This document shows positions 11,487 to 20,568 of a DNA stretch of 64,000 bases, piece after piece (within the stretch, counting starts at the first letter, position 1; every line of letters begins with the position of its first letter). The notes below the pieces were generated by a model that had not been told where the DNA came from, made no database searches, and was given only the letters and a program-made list of their open reading frames with translations. Source of the DNA: Chromatiaceae bacterium (lineage in GTDB: Bacteria; Pseudomonadota; Gammaproteobacteria; Chromatiales; Chromatiaceae); assembly GCA_013426805.1 (NCBI GenBank), contig JACDZG010000024.1, positions 1-64,000 on the forward strand, written 5' to 3'. The position numbers were made by a program, and so were the translations under genes.

Positions 11487-13574
11487 TCAGCAGAACCGTC
11501 TCACCGCGAACAGCGCAAGCTCCGCGCAACGGGCCTCTATATAGAACCTGAAGGACGGATGGTGGAGGCCAAGCTGGACCATGAGGCCGCCGGCTTCATG
11601 GGTGATGAGGATGTCCGAACAAACATTGGTTGCCCCGCCTGCGGGATGCCCGGGGCAGTTCTGGTAATGCGCCGCTTTGATGTGCGGGAGCTGGTTCCCA
11701 AGAGCAATACCAGCGGCCTCGGACAACCAAGTGAAGTTGCCACTACGCCAAAGCACTTTCTGCACGAATTCGGTAAAATCAGCGATGAGATAGGCTTGAA
11801 AGCCCGGAAAGCCCTGGTTCTGCGGGGCATGAATATTTTGGGCGAAGATATGCTCTAGGGTAATGGCGCCGGTCGAGATGTTATTCGGCAATGGCCGCCT
11901 GTGTAAATTGTGATGAGCGGTGAGTTTTCGCTCCATCTCCTTGAGTAGATACCGGATATTTGGGTCTTTCGGGGAATCAAGAATGTCGGAGACAAAACCG
12001 TTGCAACTGCACCATCCGAGCCATAGATTGATCCCGTCCTGTGCTTGCGGAAGCTGGCCCATAGTGTTAGACGTATCACGAAACCCCGCATACCATCGGT
12101 GTCCCATATTCCAGTTCACCAGTTGCATTCGCTCGACAATCTCGATCATCGAGAGCTCCAGCCTTGGAGCGCACTCAGCTTCGCGCAGGTGGCTGATGTA
12201 ATCGAAAAGCGCCTGCGGCGGGGCTGGATCAATGCCTCTCGCCCGTGCTGCTATATTATCAAGCAGCTCATGGATCGGCATCGGGAAGGGATTGGGCGTG
12301 ACGGGAAAGCGTTGGTGCCATTCCGCGTGAAATTGAGAGCGGAACCTCAGCAACAAGGCCAGCAGATGAGGCTGCAGGCCCAACGAAATCACCGTGGCGT
12401 GATAGTCATCTTTGAGGAGGAAGCCGTCGAAATGCAGCGATGGAACCGCGCCGTCCACAGCGCCATTGATACACTCGAGCAGATGACCTAACTGATCCGC
12501 AAGCTCCCTTAGCCGATTGCACCACGGCTGCACGATGCCCGGTATGTCTGCGACGGCCGCATCTAAGAGTATTTGTCGAAAGAAGTTTTCGTAGGCCTGA
12601 TCCGGACCTTGCCAGATGGCGGCCCCATCGGTATCCAGGCGAAGGTAACAAGAAATGAGCTTGACAGCGTCATCGTCTGCTTTGCTCTCACTGAACAGTC
12701 CGACGTGAATGCAGCGGTCGATGACGAGGTACAGCGCGCCGAAGACATGATGCAGCACATCTATTAGGTCATCCGCTTCGGGCTCGTGAGCTCGTGAGGC
12801 ATCGTAGACGAACTGCATGAGAAGAGCCTTGAGCTTCTCAAGTATGGTTAGATCAATGCCGCGGTCATTGAGGGTCATGAAAGCGGTTAGGCCATAGTCC
12901 AGATCAAGCTTGGCTCTGAGCACTCTGAAATGGGTGGACGTGAAAAAATTGACCCAGTCCCAGTCGCCCTGAGCGAACCAGCCCCGCATCTTCTCAAAGC
13001 TCTCTTTCATCCTGGTTTGCGCAGCGTTACTTGGCTGAGGCAGCGGATCGTTAGGATTCCAGGCGCAATTCACGAGACCCATCATGAATCCATGGTCGCC
13101 CGAGTTGCCCAGGATGAGTCTGGGGATGGCATGGCCACCCAAGGGTTGCACCTCAAAAACGTGACGATGGAACAGAGGATTGTCAAGGTGCAGATGGTAA
13201 TACAAGAGGTGCGCCAGCAGAAATAGCGTGGTCAATCGCTGCTGACCGTCGATGACCGCAAGGATGTCCACGGCTCCTGCAGCAGTCATCAACTGTCCAG
13301 CTTGAAGCCCCTGCGCAAGGATTTCCTGGGCGTGTTGAGCGAAATTCGCCAAGGGGTGCTCGCCGTTGGCGGGGTCGTAGTCCAGGAAATGAAAGGCGGC
13401 AAGATAGTGACTGCCTTCGAAATTATAAGCCTTCCTCATGTCATGCATGAGATCATCGACCTGTTTAGCTTTCCAGGCATAGGGGCGCTGAAACGACGGG
13501 ACAAAATACAACCGTTGTTGATCGGTTAGTATGCCGATGACTGTGTCCATGTCTTCAGGATTTATGATTGCCAT
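11487..13574 (-). CDS. DUF262/DUF1524 protein, GmrSD-type nuclease
   Basis: The 695-aa protein has the DUF262 N-terminal signature VPSFQRPYAWKAKQVDDL (near residue 25) and VIDGQQRLTTLFLLAHLL (near 106), the ParB-like DGQQR motif needed for nucleotide-dependent activity. Near the C-terminus ITLEHIFAQNIH, followed by SGNFTWLSEAAGIALGNQ, matches the His-Me finger DUF1524 nuclease module (LEHIxPQ and GNLTLL). In GmrSD enzymes these parts cleave modified phage DNA. Here both are in one polypeptide, as in fused type IV restriction enzymes. The gene is alone on its strand, between the PP2C unit and a TA pair. Anti-phage function is inferred from the family and from the accessory context. Confidence 0.8.
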   Translation of the reverse strand: MAIINPEDMDTVIGILTDQQRLYFVPSFQRPYAWKAKQVDDLMHDMRKAYNFEGSHYLAAFHFLDYDPANGEHPLANFAQHAQEILAQGLQAGQLMTAAGAVDILAVIDGQQRLTTLFLLAHLLYYHLHLDNPLFHRHVFEVQPLGGHAIPRLILGNSGDHGFMMGLVNCAWNPNDPLPQPSNAAQTRMKESFEKMRGWFAQGDWDWVNFFTSTHFRVLRAKLDLDYGLTAFMTLNDRGIDLTILEKLKALLMQFVYDASRAHEPEADDLIDVLHHVFGALYLVIDRCIHVGLFSESKADDDAVKLISCYLRLDTDGAAIWQGPDQAYENFFRQILLDAAVADIPGIVQPWCNRLRELADQLGHLLECINGAVDGAVPSLHFDGFLLKDDYHATVISLGLQPHLLALLLRFRSQFHAEWHQRFPVTPNPFPMPIHELLDNIAARARGIDPAPPQALFDYISHLREAECAPRLELSMIEIVERMQLVNWNMGHRWYAGFRDTSNTMGQLPQAQDGINLWLGWCSCNGFVSDILDSPKDPNIRYLLKEMERKLTAHHNLHRRPLPNNISTGAITLEHIFAQNIHAPQNQGFPGFQAYLIADFTEFVQKVLWRSGNFTWLSEAAGIALGNQLPHIKAAHYQNCPGHPAGGATNVCSDILITHEAGGLMVQLGLHHPSFRFYIEARCAELALFAVRRFC

Positions 13575-13959
13575 TGAGTCTTCTCGTGTTTTCGGTGGTT
13601 AGATGTCAGGCAGCAGTGTCTGAGGCGGCGGGGTCACCTGAGGCAGCGTGGTCAGGTCTTTCAATCGGACATCCTTTCGTCGTCGGATAGAGGTTGGATT
13701 GCAGGACCCTATGTTCCTCACGGTAGCCAGGAACTCATCGCCACACTGGTCTTGGCGATGGCGGCCAGCGCGGAGGCGGTGCGACCGGACCGCTCGGCAC
13801 CGCGCAAAATGAAGCCAGCCAAGATTCAAGGCTTCTACCCCAACTATAAGCGCTGTCGGTGAGTTGGGCTTCACTTAATGGCATTGGTCTCGGACCGACT
13901 GCGGTCGACGAGCGCGTAACACCTTTGTGATGAGGCGAGGGGGTCAAGATAGGTTCGCC
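13575..13959. other. About 385 bases without a convincing gene
   Basis: A 91-codon minus-strand frame (13599-13874) ends LPQVTPPPQTLLPDI but shows no family features and no ribosome site. It may be the eroded tail of a lost gene. Nothing else is recognisable in this interval. Confidence 0.35.
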
Positions 13960-14229
13960 TCAGCCGCGGTACACTTCTCGGCGGTGTCCGACCCGGACCA
14001 CCAGGACGCAGAGACGCCCGTCCTCAATGCTGGCGATGATGCGATAGTCGCCGACTCGGTACTTCCATAACTGGCCGAGGCGTGTGCCTTTCAGCGCCTC
14101 GCCGATGGCCCGCGGATCGTCCAGCGTGGCGACCCGTTCTCGGAGAAAGGCCGTGATGCGACGCGCGACCGGCTTGTCGAGCTTGGCCAGATCCTTCTTC
14201 GCCTCATCCGCCAGTTCAATCCGCCAGGC
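13960..14229 (-). CDS. RelE/ParE-family toxin
   Basis: A RelE-superfamily toxin of about 89 aa. The body contains [40 protein letters not shown] and the C-terminal [10 protein letters not shown], a characteristic sequence of mRNA-cleaving or gyrase-targeting toxins of this fold. The frame is open to an ATG at 14253, but homologues start with xWxIE, so I place the start at the TTG at 14229. The TTG start and the 14-base overlap with the antitoxin suggest translational coupling and low toxin expression. It is the second gene of an antitoxin-toxin pair. Confidence 0.85.
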   Translation of the reverse strand, partial: AWRIELADEAKKDLAKLDKPVARRITAFLRERVATLDDPRAIGEALKGTRLGQLWKYRVGDYRIIASIEDGRLCVLVVRVGHRREVYRG

Positions 14230-14440
14230 CAAGGTCGCGCTCCACCTCGTCAAGGGTCAGCGTGTGGCTTCGACCGGCGCGGAGATCCTCCAGCCGTTGC
14301 TCGGCCAGGTAGATGTCTTCAAGATCGTCCAGATGCTCCAGGATCGCCTCGTGAACATAGAAGGTCTTGGTCCGGCCGGTACGCTTGGCCAGCGCATCGA
14401 GTCGGGTCTCGATCTCGGGGGGCAGTTGAACGGCAAGCAT
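14216..14440 (-). CDS. RelB-like ribbon-helix-helix antitoxin
   Basis: The 74-aa product begins [20 protein letters not shown], the DNA-binding ribbon-helix-helix domain (beta strand, then helix with [14 protein letters not shown]). The acidic tail [20 protein letters not shown] and [12 protein letters not shown] would wrap the toxin. This is the usual layout of RelB/DUF6290-type antitoxins that also repress their own promoter. It overlaps the toxin gene, and the promoter should lie upstream of 14440. Confidence 0.85.
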   Translation of the reverse strand: MLAVQLPPEIETRLDALAKRTGRTKTFYVHEAILEHLDDLEDIYLAEQRLEDLRAGRSHTLTLDEVERDLGLAD

Positions 14441-14571
14441 GGCGGCCTCGTCACGGGTTGACTCAGGCGCGAGTATATCCCGGCTGCGGTTTCTATTCTG
14501 CCGTTACTGGGGTCGTTTGCCCCCGGCGCGGCGGGGCTTGGTTCGATCCGTCATCGGGTCCTCCGGGTTGC

Positions 14572-14596
14572 CTGCGCCGCGTTGAATGCGGCGCAG
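14572..14596. repeat. Inverted repeat CTGCGCCGC-gttgaat-GCGGCGCAG
   Basis: Perfect 9-bp arms (14572-14580 and 14588-14596). The hairpin sits just after the stop codon of the AAA ATPase gene, between it and the TA promoter. No T-tract follows, so its role as a terminator is uncertain. Confidence 0.6.
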
Positions 14597-14617
14597 ACGA
14601 TCCAGCCCGTGCGGTCG

Positions 14618-16690
14618 TCAGGCGACCTGCCGATCATCCTCATGCTTCAATCGACACTCCGCCGCCAACCGCCGCAGGAATTGCTCGGGCGTCAGGGTCT
14701 CCCCGAGCAGGCTGCGCTGGCGGCAGACGTTGGCGAAGTCGCCCACCGTCAATCCCTGGAGCGTCTCCAAATAGCGCGCCAGGTCCGGCGCGACCGCCGC
14801 GGCGGTATCGCCCAGCGCCTCGCGCGCAAAGAGCGCAAGCCGTTGCGCCGGATTCAGCGCCCGGAAATTGAGCTTGAAATCAAACCGCCGCAAAGCCGCC
14901 GCATCGATGCCCGCCATCAGATTGGTGGCGGCAATGAAGATGCCGGGATAGCGCTCCATTTGCTGCAACAGTTCATTGACCTGGGTGCGCTCCCAACTGT
15001 GCCGGGCCGCCCGCCGATCAGCCAGAAAGCTGTCGACCTCGTCGAGGAATAGGACCGAATGGGCCGGGTCGCACTCGCGGAACAATCGCGCCAGGTTTTG
15101 CTCAGTCTGGCCGACATAGGGCGAGACCAAGTCCGACGCCTGCCGCGCCACCAGTTCGCGGTCCAGGGCCTCGGCCAGAACCTCGGCGAAGGCGGTCTTG
15201 CCGGTGCCGGGCGGGCCATAGAAACACAAGCTGCCGCGGCCCTGCGCGGCCAGGGCGCGGGCGATAGCGCTCGGGCTGATCCCGCCGGCCAAGTTGAGAA
15301 AGGCGACGTCGAAGCGGGTCGCCGGGGTGCGCTGCCGGGGTCTGGGTGCCCCATAGAGCAGGGTGCGCACCGCGGCCATCCCGGCGCGCACCGTCTGCTC
15401 GGCCGGGGCCTGCGGGTGCAGGTCCAGCAGGCGTCGGGCCGCGCCGAACTGGGCCGGGGCCAGCACCGCGTCGGCGGCCAGTTCATCGAGCAGGGCGGAC
15501 GGCAGGTCGCGGTCGCCCAGATGGCGCTCGACCATCCGGCGGCGCACCGAGCGCGGCGGGGTGACGACGGCGACCGGCAGCAGGAAGCGCCGCAGAAAGG
15601 CCGGGTCCATGCGGTCGGCGTCGTTGGTGATCCAGATCGCCGGCACCGGATTCTCCTCCAGGATGCGGTTCATCCAGCCTTTCTGGCGGCCGGTGGCGCG
15701 CTGACCGCGCAGCAGTGCGACCAGGTCGTCACTGGCGCCGAAGACGTCTTCGACCTCGTCAAACAGCAACACCGCATCGCGCCGCCGGGCGAGCATGCGC
15801 TGGGCCACCAGGTACGCCGACAGCCGACCCGTGCGCGCCAGTCCGTCGCCGTCCTCATCGGCGCTGCGCACCTGGTAGGCGCGCAGCCCGCTGGCCGCGG
15901 CCAAGGCCCGCGCCAGTTCGGTCTTGCCGGTGCCGGGCAGCCCATAGAAGAGCGCATTGACGCCGACCGCCGCGGTGGCCGCGCCGTGGCGCAAGACGCC
16001 CTCCAGGCGTCCGGTGGCCTCCGCCAACTGCGGAAAGGCGTCCAGGCGCCAGGCCCCGGCCGGGGCTGGTTCGATCAAGAGCGCCAGCAGCGCCTCGGCA
16101 TCCCGGGGGGTGGCCGCCAGCACCTCGCGCAGCAGACCGGTGGGGGTCAGAAAGTCCTCCAGGTCACTGAAGCCGTCGTCGCACTCCACCAGCCCGAGCG
16201 CCCGCAGCGGGGCGCGCCTGGTCAGGGCGTGGTGCACCGTCGCCTGGTCCAGGCCCAGCAGGGTCGCCAGGCGCCCCAGGTTCAGGCGGGCGGCGAGGCG
16301 GCCACTGGTGCGCCCGGTGGCGCGCAACAGGGTGCGCAGCGGTTCGCTCAGCTCACGCTGTTCCAGGTAATCGAGCATCCAGACGGCGGTCGCGTCGAGC
16401 CGCAGGGCCTCGCCGAGCAGCGCAACGGTCGGGGCGGTCGGCGCCGCGGCGTCGGCCGCCGCCAGCCGCCGCAGCACCCGGCGCGGGATGGTCTTGAAGA
16501 AGGAACGCAGGCGCTCGCGCAGCTCCGCGGCACCGAGCGGGGGAGACGGCACGTCGTCCGGAGCATCGTGGGCCCGGCGGGCGATTTCGTAGTCCAGGCG
16601 TCGTGCGCCTTGCACGCTGTCCCACGCCTCCCAATCGACCACGCCGGGCGGCATCCAGTTCAGTTCCGCGTCGGCATAGCGCGACAGCAG
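14618..16690 (-). pseudogene. Double-AAA ATPase, C-terminal 691 codons, cut off from its start by an IS
   Basis: This segment contains two AAA+ modules. The first has Walker A GLPGTGKTEL and Walker B AVLLFDEVEDVF with WITNDADRMDPAFLRRF. The second has Walker A GPPGTGKTAF and Walker B HSVLFLDEVDSFLADRR with FIAATNLMAGIDAAALRRFDFK. The first internal ATG is at 16654, but family-like sequence (LLSRYADAELNW) continues upstream to 16690, where the IS1182-family element begins. Removing the IS and one copy of the CAGCAG duplication joins it in frame to the fragment at 18461-18658, giving a 754-aa protein. As it stands, only a truncated protein retaining both ATPase cores could be made. The protein is probably an ATP-driven remodeller; its substrate is unknown. 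Confidence 0.85.
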
Positions 16691-18460
16691 AGATTGTGAA
16701 AGTATTCATATCGTATACGAGTTGGGGCGTGCCATCACGTGCCTGGCGGCGACTGGCGGCGCCAGTCGCCGCGCAGTTGCGTCGAGAGCGACCGACGCGG
16801 GCGCGATCGGCGGGCCGTCAAAATCCGTCTCCGAGGCTGCTATTTGATAGAAAACAGAAGCCTATCGATGAAGTTGCCATCCCTGCCTAGGTGGGCAGCA
16901 GGCGGCCGGTCAAACGCTGGGCGCAGTAATCCCGAAACGCCTGCGCACCGAGGATGTGAATCACCCGCGTGAGATTGTAGCCGAGCACCATCAGGCTCAT
17001 CTCACCCCAGACTTTCTCGAAACCGCGGACCAGGAAGTGGTCCCAGCCGAACCAGCGCTTGAGCGTCCCATAGGGATGTTCGACCAAACCGGCGCGTTGA
17101 CGCATGCGCGCGGGTCCCTGATCGGCCATGCGCTGGCGCAGGTCCTCCACGACCGGCGCATACTCGGAGCGCTCGATCTGGCGCCGGCCACTCGCGGGCA
17201 GACAGGCCGCCTTGAGCGGGCAGTCTTGGCACGCGCCGGGCGGGCGGCTATAACGGGTATAGAGGGTACCCGTACCGGCGCGGCGGTGCGGCTCGCCATA
17301 CTGGTGCAGTTCTTGTCCGCCGGGGCAGACATAGACATTGGTCTCCGGCAGGTACGTGAAATTCGCCCCGCTCAAGCGTCCCGCGGCGGTCAGGCGCTGC
17401 TCGTAGTCGGGAATCGGGACGTAGACGGTGATGTTGGCCTGCGCACAGGTGGCCAACTGCGCCTCGTTGAAATAACCGGCATCGACCACGACGGTCATGG
17501 TCTCGACCCCCAACACCTCTTGCACTGCAAGGGCTTGCGGGGCCAACTGCTGGGTGTCGTTGCCGGCGTTAGTCACGTCGTAATGGGCGATGAGCCGGTG
17601 CTTGCTATCGACGGAGCTCTGGACGTTGTAGCCGACCAGCTGCTGGCCGCCCTTGCGCAGGGCGCGGGCATCTGGGTCGGTGCGCGAGATCTGGGTTTCC
17701 CCACTGTCCTCCAGTTGCTTGAGCAAGGCCGCGTGGCGCGCTTGGCGCGCCTGGAGCTTCACGATTTTGGCGGCCAACTCCGGGGCCTTGCTCAGGTCCT
17801 CAGGCAACCCCCGTTCGTCGGCATCCTGGGTCTCTAAGTCCTGATGGTAGGCCGCGATATCGCACTCAATCTGCTTGAGTCGCTTCTCCAGGGTCGTCTT
17901 GGTGATGACGCTGGCGTCGCTGGCACTGGCGTTGAAGAAGGCGCCGTCAATGCCAACTTCCTCCCCGCCAAGCAGATCCAGCTCCTGACACAGGAGCATG
18001 AAGTCCTTGCACACCGCCCGCAACGCCGGGCCGTTGAACTGGCGGAAGGTCGCGATCGTGCGATAGCCCGGCGTGAGGCCTTCCAGCAGCCACATGAACT
18101 CCAGGTTGCGGCGGCACTCGTGCGCCAGACGCCGCGAACTGTGCACCCGATCCAGGTAACCGGCCACGTAGAGCTTGAGCAGGGCGGCCGGGGCGAACGC
18201 CGGTTGTCCGCAGCGCAGTCTCCCGCCCGCGTTCACGAACCCGAGCGCCTCCAAGTCCAAGGTGTCGATGTAGGCGTCGATCGCCCGCACCGGATTGTCC
18301 GCACCCACAAAGTCCTCAATGCGCCGCGGCAGCTGTGCCTCGTACCCGCGCGCCGTGCCCTGCTTGTAGCGCCTGTCCATTGCTTCCCCAACCCCTTGGT
18401 TTCGTCTTGCGTGACAGTGTACACCTGATGCCGATCACGGTCCGAATACTTGCCCAATCT
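16691..18460. mobile_element. IS1182-family insertion sequence, 1770 bp, with 6-bp target duplication
   Basis: Ends are AGATTGTGAAAGTATTC at 16691-16707 and the imperfect complement GAATACTTGCCCAATCT at 18444-18460 (15 of 17 positions match). CAGCAG flanks both ends (16685-16690 and 18461-18466), consistent with a 6-bp target duplication. One transposase gene is inside. The left 180 bases are non-coding and include a GC-rich palindrome GGCGGCGACTGGCGGCGCC near 16744. The element interrupts the AAA ATPase gene exactly between two Leu codons and a Ser codon. Confidence 0.85.
16887..18380 (-). CDS. IS1182-family transposase
   Basis: The 497-aa transposase opens with MDRRYKQGTARGYEAQLPRR. Its DUF772-type N-terminal part includes RCGQPAFAPAALLKLYVAGY and RRLAHECRRNLEFMWL, followed by the DDE catalytic domain (GIDGAFFNASASDAS near residue 155, VVVDAGYFNEAQLATC near 315) and a C-terminal LVEHPYGTLKRWFGWDHFLVRG supplying the glutamate. 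The layout and length match full-length members, so the element may still be active. It faces the same direction as the interrupted AAA gene. Confidence 0.92.
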   Translation of the reverse strand: MDRRYKQGTARGYEAQLPRRIEDFVGADNPVRAIDAYIDTLDLEALGFVNAGGRLRCGQPAFAPAALLKLYVAGYLDRVHSSRRLAHECRRNLEFMWLLEGLTPGYRTIATFRQFNGPALRAVCKDFMLLCQELDLLGGEEVGIDGAFFNASASDASVITKTTLEKRLKQIECDIAAYHQDLETQDADERGLPEDLSKAPELAAKIVKLQARQARHAALLKQLEDSGETQISRTDPDARALRKGGQQLVGYNVQSSVDSKHRLIAHYDVTNAGNDTQQLAPQALAVQEVLGVETMTVVVDAGYFNEAQLATCAQANITVYVPIPDYEQRLTAAGRLSGANFTYLPETNVYVCPGGQELHQYGEPHRRAGTGTLYTRYSRPPGACQDCPLKAACLPASGRRQIERSEYAPVVEDLRQRMADQGPARMRQRAGLVEHPYGTLKRWFGWDHFLVRGFEKVWGEMSLMVLGYNLTRVIHILGAQAFRDYCAQRLTGRLLPT

Positions 18461-18658
18461 CAGCAGCGCCGCCACGGCGTCCGGCTCGAGCAACGGCAGC
18501 GTCAATTCCCACAGGGCGGCCAACACCTCGGGGTCCTTCAGGTCGTGACCCAGACGCGCGTCGCCCCGCGCCAGTTGCAGGGCATAGCGGGCGGCTCGGC
18601 GCGGAGCCGCGGGTACGGTACTGAAGTCGGTGCGCCAGAGGGTGCGGTGATCGTTCAT
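18461..18658 (-). pseudogene. N-terminal fragment of the interrupted double-AAA ATPase
   Basis: The ATG at 18658 overlaps the stop of the upstream 142-aa gene (ATGA). The fragment encodes MNDHRTLWRTDFSTVPAAPR onward to EPDAVAALL over 66 codons and then runs into the IS without its own stop. Its reading frame continues through the IS end into the transposase start region, which is why a naive call gives a meaningless 141-aa ORF. Joined to 16684 downward it reads DAVAALLSRYADAELNW, which is smooth and in frame. Confidence 0.8.
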
Positions 18659-19083
18659 GCGCAGGTCTCCGCGTAGGGCATGAACCGACGCTGGTCAAAG
18701 TGGAAGCTGATGAAATCGCCACGGCCGGGACCGGTCTCCCAGATCATGCCCAACACGAGATCGCGACGCTCCCGAAAATAGGTTGACCCAGCATCGGTCT
18801 CCGCATCGAACACCGGCGTTTCCAGCACCTCCAGCACCACTACCGGCTGGCCATAGCGCGGGAGGCGGTGGTTGCGCATGCCGGCTTTCCAGACGACCAG
18901 ATCGCCGGGGGCGAAGCGATGCGGCTGGATGAACGACCGGTAGCGCTCCCGCAGGACCGCACCGAGGTCGCCGTTCAGTCCGTCCAGCGGCTCGTCCGCG
19001 AGCAGGTCCAGCGGGGCTTCTTCGCTCAGACCGATCAGGTCAAGCAGTTGGCGCGATGACAGGTCTTGGTTCTTCTGGGCCAT
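18655..19083 (-). CDS. 142-aa protein of unknown function, partner of the AAA ATPase
   Basis: The product begins MAQKNQDLSSRQLLDLIGLS, with an acidic N-terminal half and a beta-rich centre (FAPGDLVVWKAGMRNHRLP, QPVVVLEVLE) that resembles a small barrel such as an SH3-like fold. It then has DLVLGMIWE and DFISFHFDQRRFMPY. No known family is recognised. It is translationally coupled to the AAA ATPase start by an ATGA overlap, and its promoter diverges from that of the WYL regulator. It is plausibly an adaptor or regulator of the ATPase (inference). Confidence 0.75.
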   Translation of the reverse strand: MAQKNQDLSSRQLLDLIGLSEEAPLDLLADEPLDGLNGDLGAVLRERYRSFIQPHRFAPGDLVVWKAGMRNHRLPRYGQPVVVLEVLETPVFDAETDAGSTYFRERRDLVLGMIWETGPGRGDFISFHFDQRRFMPYAETCA

Positions 19084-19127
19084 GGCGGAGTCCTCTTACG
19101 CGGCGGTTGGTGAGGCGTATTGAACCA

Positions 19128-19162
19128 TTGCGATGCGTCAAACTCCGTCGTACACTAATGCG
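19128..19162 (+). promoter_or_regulatory. Sigma70-type promoter of the WYL gene; transcript probably leaderless
   Basis: TTGCGA (19128-19133), 17-base spacer, TACACT (19151-19156). A start site 6-7 bases after the -10 box coincides with the ATG at 19163, and no Shine-Dalgarno sequence precedes that ATG. The opposite strand in the same interval contains TTGACG followed after 16 bases by a weak -10, likely serving the 142-aa/ATPase operon. The two promoters overlap, so one bound regulator could control both. Confidence 0.5.
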
Positions 19163-20173
19163 ATGGCTGCTACCCATGAAACCCGCATCGCGCGCCTCAA
19201 GCGCCTGGAGTTCCTGGTGCCCCGCGGACGGGCGGCCAGCGCGTGCCCGGATGCCACGCAACTGCTGGCAACGCTCGGTGAAGCGTATGCCGGCAAGACG
19301 CCGGAGGCGCGGCGGCGTGCGCTGCAACGCGATCTCGAAGAGCTGGTGAAGGAGGGGCGGATCGAGGCGGTCAACCCCGGCGGCAAACCGCTGCGCTACC
19401 GGTTGGTCGCGCCGGAACCGGACGAAGACCAGGCGGTCCGAGCGTACGACCTCCAGTTGATGCGCGACCTGGTGGCGGACGCACTGCCCCAGCAACGGCT
19501 CGATCGACTGTGGCAGCGGTTACTGACCAATGCCGAGGGTCCCAGGCTCGATGAGACGCGTTTGCGGATCGTCCCCGATACCCTGCGCCTGCGGCCCGTG
19601 GCGCTTCATCAAGGCGTGCTGGAGGCCGTGATCGAGGCCCTGGCGCAGCCCTGTGCCCTGCAGGTGCTGTATACCAACGCCGACGATGATCACAGCGATG
19701 CCTGCCTGCACCCCCAGGCCCTGGTGCAGCGTGGCCCCATCGCCTATCTGTTTGCACTGAAGAATGACGAGGAAGCGCCGGTCCGGCTCTATGCCTTGCA
19801 CCGGATGATCCGGGCTCGGGCACTCACCCGGACGCCCGTCCGGACAGCGATCGGATTCGATCTGGATCAAGCCATCGCGAGCGGCCAGGTCGACTTCGGC
19901 CAGGGGGAGATGGTCGACCTGGAGTTACGGGTGCGTCGTTATCTGGCGACGGTGCTCACCGCTTGCCCGTTGGCAGCGGGCCAGCGGTGGGTGGACGAGC
20001 CGCCCGGCTCCGACTTTGAGATGCGGGTGTGGGCGCGGGTTCCCTCGACAGGCCAATTGCTGCGTTGGCTGTTGGGGGCCGGGGATAATGTCGAGGTGGT
20101 CGCCCCGCCGGATTTGCGCCGCGTGGTAGCGGTGCAGGCGGCGAAGATGGCGGCACTTTACCCCGATCCATAG
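19163..20173 (+). CDS. WYL-domain transcriptional regulator
   Basis: The 336-aa protein begins MAATHETRIARLKRLEFLVP. Residues 1-70 form a winged-helix DNA-binding domain (RRRALQRDLEELVKEGRIEA). The WYL ligand-sensing domain follows (LQVLYTNADDDHSD, LHPQALVQRGPIAYLFALK, VRLYALHRMIRARAL), and then the WCX C-terminal extension (LELRVRRYLATVLTACPLAA, FEMRVWARVPSTGQLLRWLL). Such CAPW/BrxR-like regulators often control adjacent anti-phage operons. It is divergent from the 142-aa/AAA genes with overlapping promoters, so it is likely their repressor (inference). Confidence 0.85.
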   Translation: MAATHETRIARLKRLEFLVPRGRAASACPDATQLLATLGEAYAGKTPEARRRALQRDLEELVKEGRIEAVNPGGKPLRYRLVAPEPDEDQAVRAYDLQLMRDLVADALPQQRLDRLWQRLLTNAEGPRLDETRLRIVPDTLRLRPVALHQGVLEAVIEALAQPCALQVLYTNADDDHSDACLHPQALVQRGPIAYLFALKNDEEAPVRLYALHRMIRARALTRTPVRTAIGFDLDQAIASGQVDFGQGEMVDLELRVRRYLATVLTACPLAAGQRWVDEPPGSDFEMRVWARVPSTGQLLRWLLGAGDNVEVVAPPDLRRVVAVQAAKMAALYPDP

Positions 20174-20189
20174 GGCGAATAGGGCGTTC

Positions 20190-20400
20190 GAGCGCCGCTC
20201 GGATCTCGCCGTAGCGCCGATCCGCGGACTCGTCGAAGGGCAGGATGTCCAGGGCCGCCGGCACGGTCTCCAGCGGGCGGTCAATCGCTCGGAGCCCTTC
20301 ATGGCCGCGCCGAAACGCAGCTCCGCGGCGACAATGATGGCGCGGCGGGGTGCATTCATGGGATCGATCGACCGAGCATAGGTTGCGACAGAGGTTAGCG
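20190..20400 (-). pseudogene. VapC-like PIN toxin remnant
   Basis: One frame encodes IIVAAELRFGAAMKGSERLTA and the next frame LETVPAALDILPFDESADRR followed by YGEIRAALE. Together these are the central PIN-domain block of VapC toxins. One missing base near 20285 separates them. The N-terminal LDTN motif and the C-terminal catalytic aspartate region are absent, so this is a dead fragment. No VapB partner is visible. Confidence 0.65.
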
Positions 20401-20568
20401 CAGGGCGCACACCGCCGGGCGATCCGCGGACCGCGGATCGACGATCCCGACAATTGTCAGTACGCATAGCGGCTTAGGCCGCTTGCGGTGCCGCATCGGC
20501 GATGGTCATCTCGCAATGCAACCTGCCCACGGGTTAACCCGCCCCTCTTGCAGCGTTGTCGCCGGGAC

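Noticed and set aside
11451-11858. 135-codon plus-strand frame near the end of the DUF262 gene
   Set aside because: Antisense to the conserved C-terminal nuclease part and without family features.
15059-16699. 546-codon plus-strand frame opposite the AAA ATPase
   Set aside because: Shadow of the minus-strand gene, which has Walker motifs; the plus-strand product has none.
16744-16762. GC palindrome inside the IS as an attachment or origin site
   Set aside because: It is internal to the IS non-coding end, single copy, and has no accompanying features of an att or origin site.
18233-18658. 141-aa ORF as an independent gene
   Set aside because: Only the first 66 codons are host sequence; the rest reads out of frame through the IS end and transposase start.
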